From an uncultured Candidatus Saccharibacteria bacterium (GTDB taxonomy: Bacteria > Patescibacteriota > Saccharimonadia > Saccharimonadales > Saccharimonadaceae): a DNA stretch of 64,000 nucleotides. Both the position numbers and the translations under genes were made by a program. Positions 1 through 8,569 of the stretch are shown here, piece after piece. Within the stretch, counting starts at the first letter, position 1; each line of letters opens with the position of its first letter. The notes beneath the pieces are model-generated. The model searched no databases. It was not told the origin of the DNA and saw only the letters and a list, made by a program, of their open reading frames with translations. The stretch covers positions 62,001-126,000 of the forward strand of contig CAMZIL010000001.1 of NCBI GenBank assembly GCA_947307225.1, in the 5' to 3' direction.

Positions 1-2221
1 GGTCGACCGTGAGAGTCAAATCGCGCGAGACGGAAGGATAGTCGCTAGTGCGGAAATCTTTCGTGTTGACGCCCTGCTCTGCGGCAAGGATTTCTTTGAG
101 GCCAAGCTCAAAAGCGGACACGCCAGTCGGGAGCTTGAAGCCACGGAGGACTTTACCCTTAATTTCGCCAATATAGCCGAGAATTGTATCGCCACTCTTG
201 ATCATAGCGGAGCGCTTTGGCTCGTAGTAGCTGTTGGTTTCGTTGGCAGCAAACTCAACAATCTCGTAGCTGATATTGAGGACTGAAAGGAGATTTTCGA
301 GATATTTTTTCGCGACGTAGTAGCTAGACTTTGCTTCTTGATCGACGAAGACGAAACCGAGTTCAAAGCGGCCGCATGGAACTTTTTCGTTATCAAAACC
401 GAGATTCTTCGGATAAACCTGGTTCATCTCAAAGAGCGCAAACTTATCGTGGCCAGCGCGGAGGTTGCCGTAGCTCTTGTCGAGGAGGCTAGGTACAATG
501 CTCTGGCGAATATGCTGAAGCTCTGGCGAAATGGAGTTTACAATCTTGTAGGAATTTTCTGGATTCTGGCCAACTTTCTGCATAAGATCGCCGTGAACAA
601 AGCTATAAGTCAAAACTTCGTTAGCGCCGCGAGCGGAAAGGAAGTTGCGAATCGTAGTCTTGAGACCAAACATTTCGTTCGGATCGGCAGTCGCATGAAG
701 CGGAAGTACTGGTGCGATATTATCAAAGCCAGAGAGACGGCCGACTTCCTCAATAATATCCTCAGCGATATGGATATCGGTGCGCCAGAATGGCACAACA
801 ACGCGGATATTGTCGCCGCTGAGTTCAACCTTGAACTCGACGTTTTCGAGGATAGTCTTTACCTGCTCGCCAGAGAAATCGGTGCCGAGCAAGTTATTGA
901 GCTGCGTCAACGTGAGGCTGACCTCGATTGGAGCTGGCGTCTCTTTTTGCGTATCAAAGAGTGCGAGTGGCTTTAGATACTTCTCTGCCTTTTCAGCGAA
1001 GCGCAATGCGACAGCCTTGGTCTGACCAGCTGGCTGCCCCTTGGTAAAGCGCGTGATCGCCTCGGAGAAAATGCCGTGCGCCATCTGAGTTTTGCGGAGA
1101 TTATAAAGGCTAAAGGTTGCAGATTCGAGAATGACGCGCTTGGTGTTTTCGTCAATTGCGGTCGAAGCACCGCCCATCGCACCGGCGAGCGCGACTGGAA
1201 CGTTATTGCTCGTAATGACGATATCGTCAGAGTTTAGCTCGGCAACAGTGCCGTCGAGAAGCTCGAGTTTTTCGCCGGCCTTAGCGGCACGAACGATGAT
1301 TTTTGGTGTTTTGCTACCACCGACGGCGACGAATTTATCGTAATCGAACGCATGAAGTGGCTGGCCAAAGGCGAGCATCATGAGGTTGGTCGCGTCGACA
1401 ATTGGATTGACTGGGCGCATGCCGGAACGGGCAAGAATCGTCGCGTCATAGTCGAGATATGGATTCTTGTTTTCAGCGATTGCCTCAAAAACGATGGCAG
1501 TATAGCGTGGGCAGAGCGCCTCATCGACCTCAATGTCGAGCTGAACGTTCGCGTCATTTTCGAAGTTCTGCTCTGGCTCGAGGTACCAGTCCTGAGACTC
1601 GTGCTTTTGGCCGAGAATACCAGCGACCTCGCGGCGGAAACCGAGAATACCAAAGGTATCTGGGCGATGCGTGAGGGATTTGTTTTCGATGTCGAGAATC
1701 TTGTCATTGAGATTGCTAAAGACCTCAGCGAGCGGCTGACCAGGCTTAGCCCAAGTTGGATCGAGTTCGACGATACCAGTATGGTCATCGCCGAAATCTA
1801 GCTCGTCAGCGCCGGCCATCATGCCATAGCTATCGTACTGTTTGAGCATTTTGCGCATGCCGATTTCGAAAGGCTCGTCAGTGTTGTAGGTGCTCGGCAC
1901 AATAGCGCCCGGAGCAACCCAAGCCGCAAGCATGCCAGCATGGACATTTGGTGCGCCGCACATGACCTGAACATAACCGTCCTTGTCGCGCTCGACTTTT
2001 TCGGCCTTGCCGCCATCGTCAATCTTGCAGAGATGCAAGTGCGTGCCCTCGATTGACTCTTCGGAGATGACTTTTACAGCGAAAATATTGTCGTATTTAT
2101 GCGTTTGATCGATAACGCCCTCCACCTCAACGAGGCGAGCGCCAATCAATTTGACGAGCTCTTCGTCAGAAATACCATCGGTCGCGAGACCGCTTTTTAG
2201 CCAGTTGAGTGAGATTAACAT
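1..2221 (-). CDS. pheT: Phenylalanyl-tRNA synthetase beta subunit, partial
   Basis: Large subunit of the cytoplasmic alpha2beta2 enzyme that charges tRNA-Phe; beta carries the editing and tRNA-binding modules. Translating the minus strand from ATG at 2221 gives 740 residues open to the left edge. An N-terminal OB-type tRNA-binding domain lies at about residues 40-150 (KVISEESIEGTHLHLCKID, VMCGAPN). A B3/B4 editing region follows (NPIVDATNLMM, GQPLHAFD), then a B5 region (EEVGRLSGFDNI). The C-terminal FDX-ACB domain is only partly present and its end lies outside the window. The start overlaps the pheS stop by 7 bp, the usual coupled pheST order. The family match is unambiguous along the whole readable length. 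No frameshift or unusual residue was noticed. Confidence 0.96.
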   Translation of the reverse strand, partial: MLISLNWLKSGLATDGISDEELVKLIGARLVEVEGVIDQTHKYDNIFAVKVISEESIEGTHLHLCKIDDGGKAEKVERDKDGYVQVMCGAPNVHAGMLAAWVAPGAIVPSTYNTDEPFEIGMRKMLKQYDSYGMMAGADELDFGDDHTGIVELDPTWAKPGQPLAEVFSNLNDKILDIENKSLTHRPDTFGILGFRREVAGILGQKHESQDWYLEPEQNFENDANVQLDIEVDEALCPRYTAIVFEAIAENKNPYLDYDATILARSGMRPVNPIVDATNLMMLAFGQPLHAFDYDKFVAVGGSKTPKIIVRAAKAGEKLELLDGTVAELNSDDIVITSNNVPVALAGAMGGASTAIDENTKRVILESATFSLYNLRKTQMAHGIFSEAITRFTKGQPAGQTKAVALRFAEKAEKYLKPLALFDTQKETPAPIEVSLTLTQLNNLLGTDFSGEQVKTILENVEFKVELSGDNIRVVVPFWRTDIHIAEDIIEEVGRLSGFDNIAPVLPLHATADPNEMFGLKTTIRNFLSARGANEVLTYSFVHGDLMQKVGQNPENSYKIVNSISPELQHIRQSIVPSLLDKSYGNLRAGHDKFALFEMNQVYPKNLGFDNEKVPCGRFELGFVFVDQEAKSSYYVAKKYLENLLSVLNISYEIVEFAANETNSYYEPKRSAMIKSGDTILGYIGEIKGKVLRGFKLPTGVSAFELGLKEILAAEQGVNTKDFRTSDYPSVSRDLTLTVD

Positions 2222-3177
2222 GCGAACTCCTTTAAGAAATCAAGTTTTGCAGATTCGAAGTTGCGAACATCAGTGAGTCCGTAGCGCAGCATAACGAGAC
2301 GATCGATGCCGCCGCCCCATGCAAAGCCTTGATAATTCGTTGGATCAATGCCAGCGGCTTTCAAAACGTTTGGATGGATCATGCCGCAACCGAGCATCTC
2401 GAGCCAACCATCACCCTTACCACCGAGCGAAGCTGGTTTTTCGATCAAGAACTCGAGGCTAGGCTCCGTGAATGGGAAGTAGCCCGGCTGGGTCTTAATA
2501 TTTAGTTTTTGACCATAATATTTTTCAAAGAATTCGCGTAGGATCCCAAGCATATTGCCGAGCGTGCAGTCCTCGGAAACATAGACACCTTCGCACTGAT
2601 AGAAAGTGTGCTCATGGGTCGCATCGACATCTTCGTTGCGATAAACACGGCCAGGCACCGCCACGGCAATTGCCTTGCCCTCAGCAAGTTTGTGCGCGTT
2701 CGCCTTCAAGACGCGGTTTTGCATCGTACTGGTATGAGCTGGCGGAATAAAGCCTTCTTCCGTGCGAAAAGTATCATAACCATCACGTGCAGGATGGCCC
2801 TTCGCAAAGTTGAGGCTATCAAACATATGAAATTCATCATCAAGCTGGACAGATTCGGCGATATCAAAACCCATGCTCTGATAGATTGCAATCACGCGGT
2901 CAAGCTCGGTCATCAATGGATGTTTGCTGCCGTTATCTGCAGTCAAAAAAGTCGGGAGCTGACCGTTAATGTCGCAAGGAGCGCTAATGTCTAGCGGAGC
3001 GACGTCTTCCTGTTCGGCAGCGGCCTCGGCGGCTGCGATTTCGGCGTTTAGTTGCTGTTTTTTGATGTTGAGTTGTTTGCCAAAATCTGCACGTTGGTCG
3101 GCCGGCAGGTCTTTGATTTTCGCATATTCTGCGTTGAGCTTTTTGAGCTCATTTTTTAGATCCTGTAATGTGGCCAT
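2215..3177 (-). CDS. pheS: Phenylalanyl-tRNA synthetase alpha subunit
   Basis: Catalytic subunit of the class II synthetase that makes Phe-tRNA. At 320 residues it has the usual length. A coiled-coil N-terminus (about 1-55) is followed by the catalytic core. Class II motif 2 is at about 176-190 (GRVYRNEDVDATHEH) and motif 3 at about 285-302 (GFAWGGGIDRLVML). Start choice: ATG at 3177 has no Shine-Dalgarno, but a TAAAAT -10 element sits at 3192-3187, only 9 nt upstream, so the message is probably leaderless or nearly so. The gene overlaps pheT by 7 bp, so the two subunits should be made from one mRNA. A 122-bp inverted-repeat element lies just upstream of the promoter. Confidence 0.97.
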   Translation of the reverse strand: MATLQDLKNELKKLNAEYAKIKDLPADQRADFGKQLNIKKQQLNAEIAAAEAAAEQEDVAPLDISAPCDINGQLPTFLTADNGSKHPLMTELDRVIAIYQSMGFDIAESVQLDDEFHMFDSLNFAKGHPARDGYDTFRTEEGFIPPAHTSTMQNRVLKANAHKLAEGKAIAVAVPGRVYRNEDVDATHEHTFYQCEGVYVSEDCTLGNMLGILREFFEKYYGQKLNIKTQPGYFPFTEPSLEFLIEKPASLGGKGDGWLEMLGCGMIHPNVLKAAGIDPTNYQGFAWGGGIDRLVMLRYGLTDVRNFESAKLDFLKEFAC

Positions 3178-3207
3178 AATAGATATATTTTACCACATCT
3201 CATATCT

Positions 3208-3329
3208 GTTTGCGAATCACTAAGCATCTCACGAAACGACGTTCGCCTGGCCCGTCGTCACGGGCAGGCGCCGTCTCGTACTCGGCCGTAGCCTCCGTAT
3301 GTTCGTGAGACGCTCAGTAATTTGCAAAC
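3208..3329. repeat. 122-bp imperfect inverted-repeat element with internal hairpins
   Basis: The outer arms 3208-3235 and 3302-3329 are 28 bp each and match at 24 of 28 positions. All four differences are transitions that would form G.U pairs in RNA of one orientation. Inside lies a very stable hairpin at about 3245-3271 (CGCCTG-g-CCCGT, loop cgtc, ACGGG-CAGGCG). A weaker GGC/GCC stem lies around 3284-3293. No T-tract follows either side, so it is not an ordinary intrinsic terminator. It sits between the small membrane-protein gene and the pheS promoter. It could be a MITE/REP-like mobile repeat or a structured RNA; I saw no second copy in this window and no clear target-site duplication. Confidence 0.7.
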
Positions 3330-3330
3330 A

Positions 3331-3558
3331 CTAGTGGACGATAAAAATAATAACTAATGCTGCAGCGGCAAGAAAAACGAGGATAAACCAAAACCAGCTA
3401 AAGGAATTAGTCTTGCGGGTATTGCGAAGATACTCAGAGTCCTCTACGCCATCATAGTCTTCCTGCTTGCTAGATTTTGCAGCACGTTCACGAAGATCCG
3501 CACTAATGCGACGGCTAAGTTCACTCTTATCTTCATCTTTTTCTACTAGAATACCCAC
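3331..3558 (-). CDS. Small tail-anchored membrane protein, unknown function
   Basis: A 75-residue protein not recognised as any family. The first 50 residues are charged and hydrophilic, and the last 25 form one strongly hydrophobic helix (FWFILVFLAAAALVIIFIV), so it should be anchored by its C-terminus with the charged part in the cytoplasm. The start is GTG at 3558, supported by an AGGAGG Shine-Dalgarno five bases upstream. It lies alone between the polysaccharide operon and the inverted-repeat element upstream of pheS. The clear ribosome binding site makes it likely to be a real gene; the role is unknown. Confidence 0.7.
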   Translation of the reverse strand: MGILVEKDEDKSELSRRISADLRERAAKSSKQEDYDGVEDSEYLRNTRKTNSFSWFWFILVFLAAAALVIIFIVH

Positions 3559-3637
3559 TTTTACCTCCTGATTATTTAGTTAGTATAACATACAGGGCCT
3601 CGGTATTAGTAATCTAAGGGGCGCCCATTCGCCGCTG

Positions 3638-5140
3638 CTACCTTTTTATATACTTCGCTATTGCCTTCAACTCGTTTCTGAAAAACAATAAACTCATCAC
3701 TATATAGCATGCAAAGAAGACACCAGCATATATTGCCGCATATTTTACCCAATCTAATAGCGAGACGATCCCGCTCGTAGTAATAATTGTTGAAGTTAAT
3801 ACCGCTAAGCCCGTAAAAGCTGCAAATACAATAAACCTCTTAACGAATTTTAGTATCGGCCTATTTATTAGATTCTTCCTCAAATACACGATATGATAAA
3901 TCGTCCTATAACTCATAGCAATAACGGTGCCAATTGCTATGCCGTTGATGCCTAGTAGTGGAGCGAGGATAATTGAGAGTACTATATTAATAACAGCCTC
4001 CACTATAGCATGCGGGGTCATATCTTTAAACTTATTGGCACTGCTCGCGAGAGTCACGTAAGGGCTTCTCAGTATATATATTCCCTCTGCCAATAATAGC
4101 AAAATCCCAAATATTGGTCGTGCGTAGCTGACATCATTCGCGCCCTGCGTATAAATATTGACAAATGGAGTTATTAAAAGTCCGCCTATCGAAAACAATG
4201 CAAAAGTTATGATCATATTTATAAACTCTAGCGTGTCGAATTTCGCGTTTAGCTTATTTTTATCACCAGAGGCATACAAGTTCCCTACCATTGGAGTGAA
4301 TGCGTTCCACATCGAAAATGTAATTTGCTTTAGGCCAGCCGCCACTAATGCATAGACGCTATAGACTGATGCTTCCGAAAGACTAATAAATACAGAGATG
4401 ATGGCAATATCCGTATTGTTATGAACAAAAGCGGCTAGCGTAATAGCAAACCCGTTCCACCTATCCCTAGCAAGATTATTATCCGGTTGGGCTGCAACGC
4501 CTGAGCTCAAAACATAGTTCTTTTTGACGTAGTGAGATAAAAATATCGGTTGCACCATGAATACAAGGGCCGATGCAATTTTAAGCAGATGGACGCTTGG
4601 CGCTAGGGTACATACTAAAACCGCTAAAACCGTATCCGCAATTGTAAGAAATATTTGGACCAGAGATACGACATACACTTTTTTGTCTGCATTGAGCAGG
4701 TTTTTATACGCCATCGATAAGCAGTATTGAGAAAAGAGCCTTACGGATATTATCAAGGCTAAGCTGGACACGAATGAAAAAGAATATGGCGTTTTTATTA
4801 TGAAAGGACAAATGATTGCCACTAAGGCTGCATATAAAGCATATGCCAATGATATCTTTCTAAAGAAACGTATTGATGTCTTGATAATAGAGCCGACTTT
4901 TTGGTAATCCTTATCATATAGCGGCTTATATAAGCTCGCCATGACTACTCCATTTAGACCACCCTCGAACAAACTAACCACATTCAAAAACTGAGTCAAC
5001 GATGCCGCTAGACCATTCATCTCTGATCCGAACGACGCAATTATTAATCTAGGAATAATAAAATTAGAGACAATATTTACGGCCTGCAAAATAAGGCTAG
5101 AAACGACATTACGTAGAGTCACTTTATTATTCTTTGACAT
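3638..5140 (-). CDS. Wzx-like polysaccharide flippase (MOP superfamily)
   Basis: Predicted inner-membrane flippase that moves lipid-linked glycan repeat units to the outer face. The protein is about 500 residues, almost entirely hydrophobic helices (12 or more), with the family-like opening LRNVVSSLILQAVNIVSNF. ATG at 5140 is chosen over the longer frame to 5155 because a GAGGAG Shine-Dalgarno lies 7 nt before it. Either start overlaps the upstream Wzy-like gene by some bases, so translation is probably coupled. It is the last gene of the operon. The neighbouring glycosyltransferases and polymerase-like gene support a glycan-export role; the substrate is unknown. Base composition is AT-richer than the flanking housekeeping genes. 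Confidence 0.82.
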   Translation of the reverse strand: MSKNNKVTLRNVVSSLILQAVNIVSNFIIPRLIIASFGSEMNGLAASLTQFLNVVSLFEGGLNGVVMASLYKPLYDKDYQKVGSIIKTSIRFFRKISLAYALYAALVAIICPFIIKTPYSFSFVSSLALIISVRLFSQYCLSMAYKNLLNADKKVYVVSLVQIFLTIADTVLAVLVCTLAPSVHLLKIASALVFMVQPIFLSHYVKKNYVLSSGVAAQPDNNLARDRWNGFAITLAAFVHNNTDIAIISVFISLSEASVYSVYALVAAGLKQITFSMWNAFTPMVGNLYASGDKNKLNAKFDTLEFINMIITFALFSIGGLLITPFVNIYTQGANDVSYARPIFGILLLLAEGIYILRSPYVTLASSANKFKDMTPHAIVEAVINIVLSIILAPLLGINGIAIGTVIAMSYRTIYHIVYLRKNLINRPILKFVKRFIVFAAFTGLAVLTSTIITTSGIVSLLDWVKYAAIYAGVFFACYIVMSLLFFRNELKAIAKYIKR

Positions 5141-6254
5141 TGTCGCTCTCCTCATTTTGCTGCGCCGCTCTTTCGCGATTAGATCTATCGCTTGTGAACA
5201 TAACTAAGTAGAAAGGCAACAATATCGCTTGGTGCCTAATGAGCGTACCGAAATCCGATTCGGACGCAACTAGCATGATCCAGTATCCTAGAATAAATGC
5301 TATAAACACTAAGTTACTGTGTTTCAACTTATTCTTTATTGAACCAATAATACTAAGCGTTAAAAACAGTTGGTAGATTACGAACGGAATGTATTTTACC
5401 CCCATAAACAATAGTTCCAGAGGGAACATCATTCTTGCGGCATTAATTACATAGTTCAAAGCGAAAGCGAAGAAGCTATCCCCGCTAAAAACATTTGTGA
5501 TAACAGTTGCCGAATCGAGATCCTCGGCCAGCGTATTGCGACGCGTTATGAGGGCGTTATAGCCGCTTCTGCTGACATATTGTGCTAGATACATCGCCGC
5601 CAGCATAATAGCTACAGACAATAGTAAATACTTTACGACGGTCTTCTTATTACTATTGGATATCCTCTTTTCGAGAACTAGATATGAAACAATAATCGAC
5701 GCCGAAAAGATGATGTAATACGGGCGAAATACTACCGATTCTACCCCCATCAACGAAGCCGCTATAAATATCTTATATCTATTTTTAATTCTCGTCCTGA
5801 ATATTGCAAACGGGATTAGGACTAAAATGCACTGTATTAAATCTTTGTTAATGTTAAAAACAAACACGTCCAAAATGAACATGCTCGCATAAATAAATAG
5901 GTACTCTCTCAGCGTATACTTCTTCTTTATCTTAAGTAGAATGAAGAAAAACACTGCATTCATGATAATCGCCCAAAATATACCCCATTCCAATGCCGTC
6001 TTAAACGGCAAAAAATCAACGATTCTATATATACGAAGTGGGAAACTGTAGGAATTATCTGAAGGAACATAGTCAGACGGGAGCCAGCCGAGCAGTCTGT
6101 TGATGATGCCAAAGGCATTACTGTTCAGGGCAGTGAACTGGAATATTTTCGCAACTATTATTATTGGAAAAATAAGAAGAAGGAGTGCAACCTGCGTCTT
6201 CTGTGTTTTCTGCGTTTTCTGCGTTTTTTGATTCTTCTGCAACAGTCTTTTCAT
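5127..6254 (-). CDS. Wzy/EpsG-like membrane glycan polymerase, putative
   Basis: A 375-residue polytopic membrane protein with about ten hydrophobic segments and a larger soluble loop near residues 225-270, which contains a SRSGYNALITRRN stretch. Position between a flippase and a glycosyltransferase, size and topology suggest the O-antigen/EPS polymerase that joins repeat units outside the membrane. Sequence similarity within this family is always weak, so this is an inference from context. Oddity: residues 8-21 are a short tandem repeat of QKT, encoded by 9-bp units around 6192-6230, just before the first membrane helix. The gene starts 4 bp after the preceding glycosyltransferase stop. Confidence 0.65.
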   Translation of the reverse strand: MKRLLQKNQKTQKTQKTQKTQVALLLLIFPIIIVAKIFQFTALNSNAFGIINRLLGWLPSDYVPSDNSYSFPLRIYRIVDFLPFKTALEWGIFWAIIMNAVFFFILLKIKKKYTLREYLFIYASMFILDVFVFNINKDLIQCILVLIPFAIFRTRIKNRYKIFIAASLMGVESVVFRPYYIIFSASIIVSYLVLEKRISNSNKKTVVKYLLLSVAIMLAAMYLAQYVSRSGYNALITRRNTLAEDLDSATVITNVFSGDSFFAFALNYVINAARMMFPLELLFMGVKYIPFVIYQLFLTLSIIGSIKNKLKHSNLVFIAFILGYWIMLVASESDFGTLIRHQAILLPFYLVMFTSDRSNRERAAQQNEESDNVKE

Positions 6255-6257
6255 ATT

Positions 6258-7394
6258 TTATTGCCCCACCCTCATGCGATAATATCGCTCAAGCTCTTTC
6301 ACGGAGTCTTCAATAATATAGCCAGCTGCGCTTAAATCTTTTTTAGTATCAATTCGATCACGGCGGCCGTTCAGTATACTATCAGCCCATACCTTTGCCG
6401 ATTCATCTAAAGAAATAAATGAAAGTGCTTCCGAGACTTTTGTTTCACTAGTAACAACACCTTTTGATGTATATGACGGCAAACCAGCGGCCTGCGCCTC
6501 AATCCCGACAACCGGTAGTCCCTCGTAGAGCGATGGCAGAAGAAAAATATCCATTGCTTGCATTAGCTCATTTACATTCTGCTTATAGCCGGCAAATATG
6601 ACTTTATCACTAATACCCAAGTCTTTTACCTTATTGCGTATTTCTTCCTCTCCTTCGCCGACGCCAACAAGAATCATTTTAACCTTGCTGTTCGAGTTAC
6701 GCATTTCATTGAATATATCCACCAAAAAACTGTGATTCTTTTGCTTAGTGAAGCGCCCTACGTGTCCAATTAGCAACTCGTCGTCATTGATGCTATACTC
6801 TTTTCTTATCCTACGCCTGGTTTCCTCATTAAAACAGAACGCCTTATAGTCTACGGCATTGTGAATAATCTTCACTTTTTCGGCTTGCACCGCTTTCTTG
6901 CCAAACAGCCAAGCTCCGGCTAATTTCGAGCACGCAAAATAGTCAGTTGCATATTTCATTAATGGCTTTTTAAGTATATTGCCAATTGCTCGCTTTAAAA
7001 GGCTCTTCGTTTGGAACCCTGTATTGTGAGAATGCACTATTCGAATCGGAACGCCATATTTTTTTGCATACTTTAGAAGAATATAATTTTTGCTTGATGC
7101 ATTCATGTGGATAATATCATACCCTTCATGCTCTCCAAAAAACTGCTTTAGGGCTCGACTATATCTTATATAGCTCATTGGGGTTTTTATCCAAATACCA
7201 TCTAACTTATAGAAATTTGCTCCGGCATCTTTTATTGCTTTTTCGAGCGGATATTCAATACCGTCGTCCAAAGTTAGAACATCTATATCAAACTGGCTTT
7301 TATCTATATGTTTGACGTTTTCGACAAGAAACTGCTGAATACCGCCATGGCGCATTCGGTCTACGAAAAATAGCACTTTTATTTTGTTGCTCAT
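6258..7394 (-). CDS. GT4-family glycosyltransferase
   Basis: Cytoplasmic GT-B glycosyltransferase expected to add one sugar to the lipid-linked repeat unit. At 378 residues it has the normal size. The N-terminal Rossmann domain has the glycine-rich acceptor-side motif RMRHGGIQQFL at about 13-23. The C-terminal donor domain shows IGHVGRFTKQKNHSFLVD and the retaining EX7E motif in LPSLYEGLPVVGIEAQ near residue 300. The start is well supported by GGGAGG 7 nt upstream. Its ATG overlaps the stop of the pyruvyl transferase gene by 4 bp (ATGA), which also shows that TGA is a stop here. It closely resembles the other GT4 enzyme at 8566-9681, suggesting an old duplication. Donor and acceptor sugars cannot be read from sequence. 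Confidence 0.9.
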   Translation of the reverse strand: MSNKIKVLFFVDRMRHGGIQQFLVENVKHIDKSQFDIDVLTLDDGIEYPLEKAIKDAGANFYKLDGIWIKTPMSYIRYSRALKQFFGEHEGYDIIHMNASSKNYILLKYAKKYGVPIRIVHSHNTGFQTKSLLKRAIGNILKKPLMKYATDYFACSKLAGAWLFGKKAVQAEKVKIIHNAVDYKAFCFNEETRRRIRKEYSINDDELLIGHVGRFTKQKNHSFLVDIFNEMRNSNSKVKMILVGVGEGEEEIRNKVKDLGISDKVIFAGYKQNVNELMQAMDIFLLPSLYEGLPVVGIEAQAAGLPSYTSKGVVTSETKVSEALSFISLDESAKVWADSILNGRRDRIDTKKDLSAAGYIIEDSVKELERYYRMRVGQ

Positions 7395-8569
7395 TTTTTA
7401 TCCTCCCTCATCTTGAGAGAATCGAGCAGCCATTTCGAGGAATCGCACCTGAACTCATCGAGTTTTTTATTAACCAAATCATAATCAATAGTGTTGGCCA
7501 AAACAGAGTTTACGTCTTCGCTGCCGGTCAATATTCGATTATTTATCCCAAGTTGCGCATGAAGCGAATCGAGCCTTGAATTGGTCGAGTTTTTTGAGCT
7601 CGCTTTGTGGCGCCTAAAATTATAGAACTGCTTATTGAATAGTATTGAAAATACCGTGCCATGGAATGAATCGGTGCAGACATACTCTGCATTTTTGATT
7701 AGATTTATCCACTCCTTAGGACCGATATTGTATGGGGTAATATCTGCAAAAATGTCCGAATATTTAACATATTCATCCGCATGATTTATGGAAACAATCT
7801 TGTAACCAGTCGCCTTTCTGAGACGTTCAGCAAATTTCCTGTGCTCAATATTGCTGCCTAAAAAGTAGCATAGTATATATTTCTCTTTAATTATCCTCTC
7901 AGCTTTTGCAAATGACCACCATTCGTCCTTCGTTAAAAGTATGGTCGGATCACAGACGATTTTCGAATCCATGCCCGTTATCTTTGCTATTAGTTCTTGA
8001 CCGCTTCTTTCCCTAGTGGACAAATGGTTGATTCTGCCCAAAAAATGATGATATTTCCCCGTAAGCTTTTCGGGAATGGAGGATATCCCAAAGCTCGTGG
8101 CATAGGATACTTTATTGATGTTGTCCGGAACCCAATTAAGGGTATAGTAGTCCGCTACAACGTTCACTGGCAACCACAATTGATCAGAGCCAAGTAACAC
8201 ACTTGAATAGTCTTTTTCTGCCACAGAGCTTAATTCGGCATACGTTTTAGCGCCCTCTGAGAGTCTAAACTCCTCTCTAAACTCCTCATATTTCCTAGAC
8301 CTTATAGCGATATTTTTTCCAAGTTTTTTATTAATTTTTGTATCAATTTTCATCTTTATCATTCCGAATTTCGCCATTATGAAGCCTAAATTCGTAATTT
8401 GCGAGATATAATATTTCCTTTTTCCTTTTTTGAAGTCTAGATTGTTCTCGATTGAGATAGTCTCGTTCGGTATATTATTCAAGTCCAAAAATTTTTGCGT
8501 CGCATACGCCTGAAGCACGCTACCGTAGTTATTTTTGAAATAGCATGAAACAACACCTACTTTTTTCAT
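7391..8569 (-). CDS. Polysaccharide pyruvyl transferase family protein
   Basis: Member of the CsaB/WcaK-type family that transfers pyruvate from phosphoenolpyruvate to a sugar, giving an acidic ketal. The protein is about 392 residues from ATG 8569, preceded by GAGG. Family features are the N-terminal YGSVLQAYATQ, the central LLGSDQLW motif and the C-terminal TDSFHGTVFSILF motif with its conserved histidine. It overlaps the next gene (6258-7394) by 4 bp and the previous one (8566-9681) by a few bases, so the operon is tightly coupled. If active, the surface glycan would be pyruvylated and anionic, which in other bacteria can be a ligand for SLH domains; that consequence is inference. Confidence 0.88.
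   Translation of the reverse strand: MKKVGVVSCYFKNNYGSVLQAYATQKFLDLNNIPNETISIENNLDFKKGKRKYYISQITNLGFIMAKFGMIKMKIDTKINKKLGKNIAIRSRKYEEFREEFRLSEGAKTYAELSSVAEKDYSSVLLGSDQLWLPVNVVADYYTLNWVPDNINKVSYATSFGISSIPEKLTGKYHHFLGRINHLSTRERSGQELIAKITGMDSKIVCDPTILLTKDEWWSFAKAERIIKEKYILCYFLGSNIEHRKFAERLRKATGYKIVSINHADEYVKYSDIFADITPYNIGPKEWINLIKNAEYVCTDSFHGTVFSILFNKQFYNFRRHKASSKNSTNSRLDSLHAQLGINNRILTGSEDVNSVLANTIDYDLVNKKLDEFRCDSSKWLLDSLKMREDKK

Noticed and set aside
338-1801. Open frames on the + strand (338-976 and 1352-1801)
   Set aside because: They lie antisense to pheT, which reads continuously with clear family motifs; no ribosome binding sites or families.
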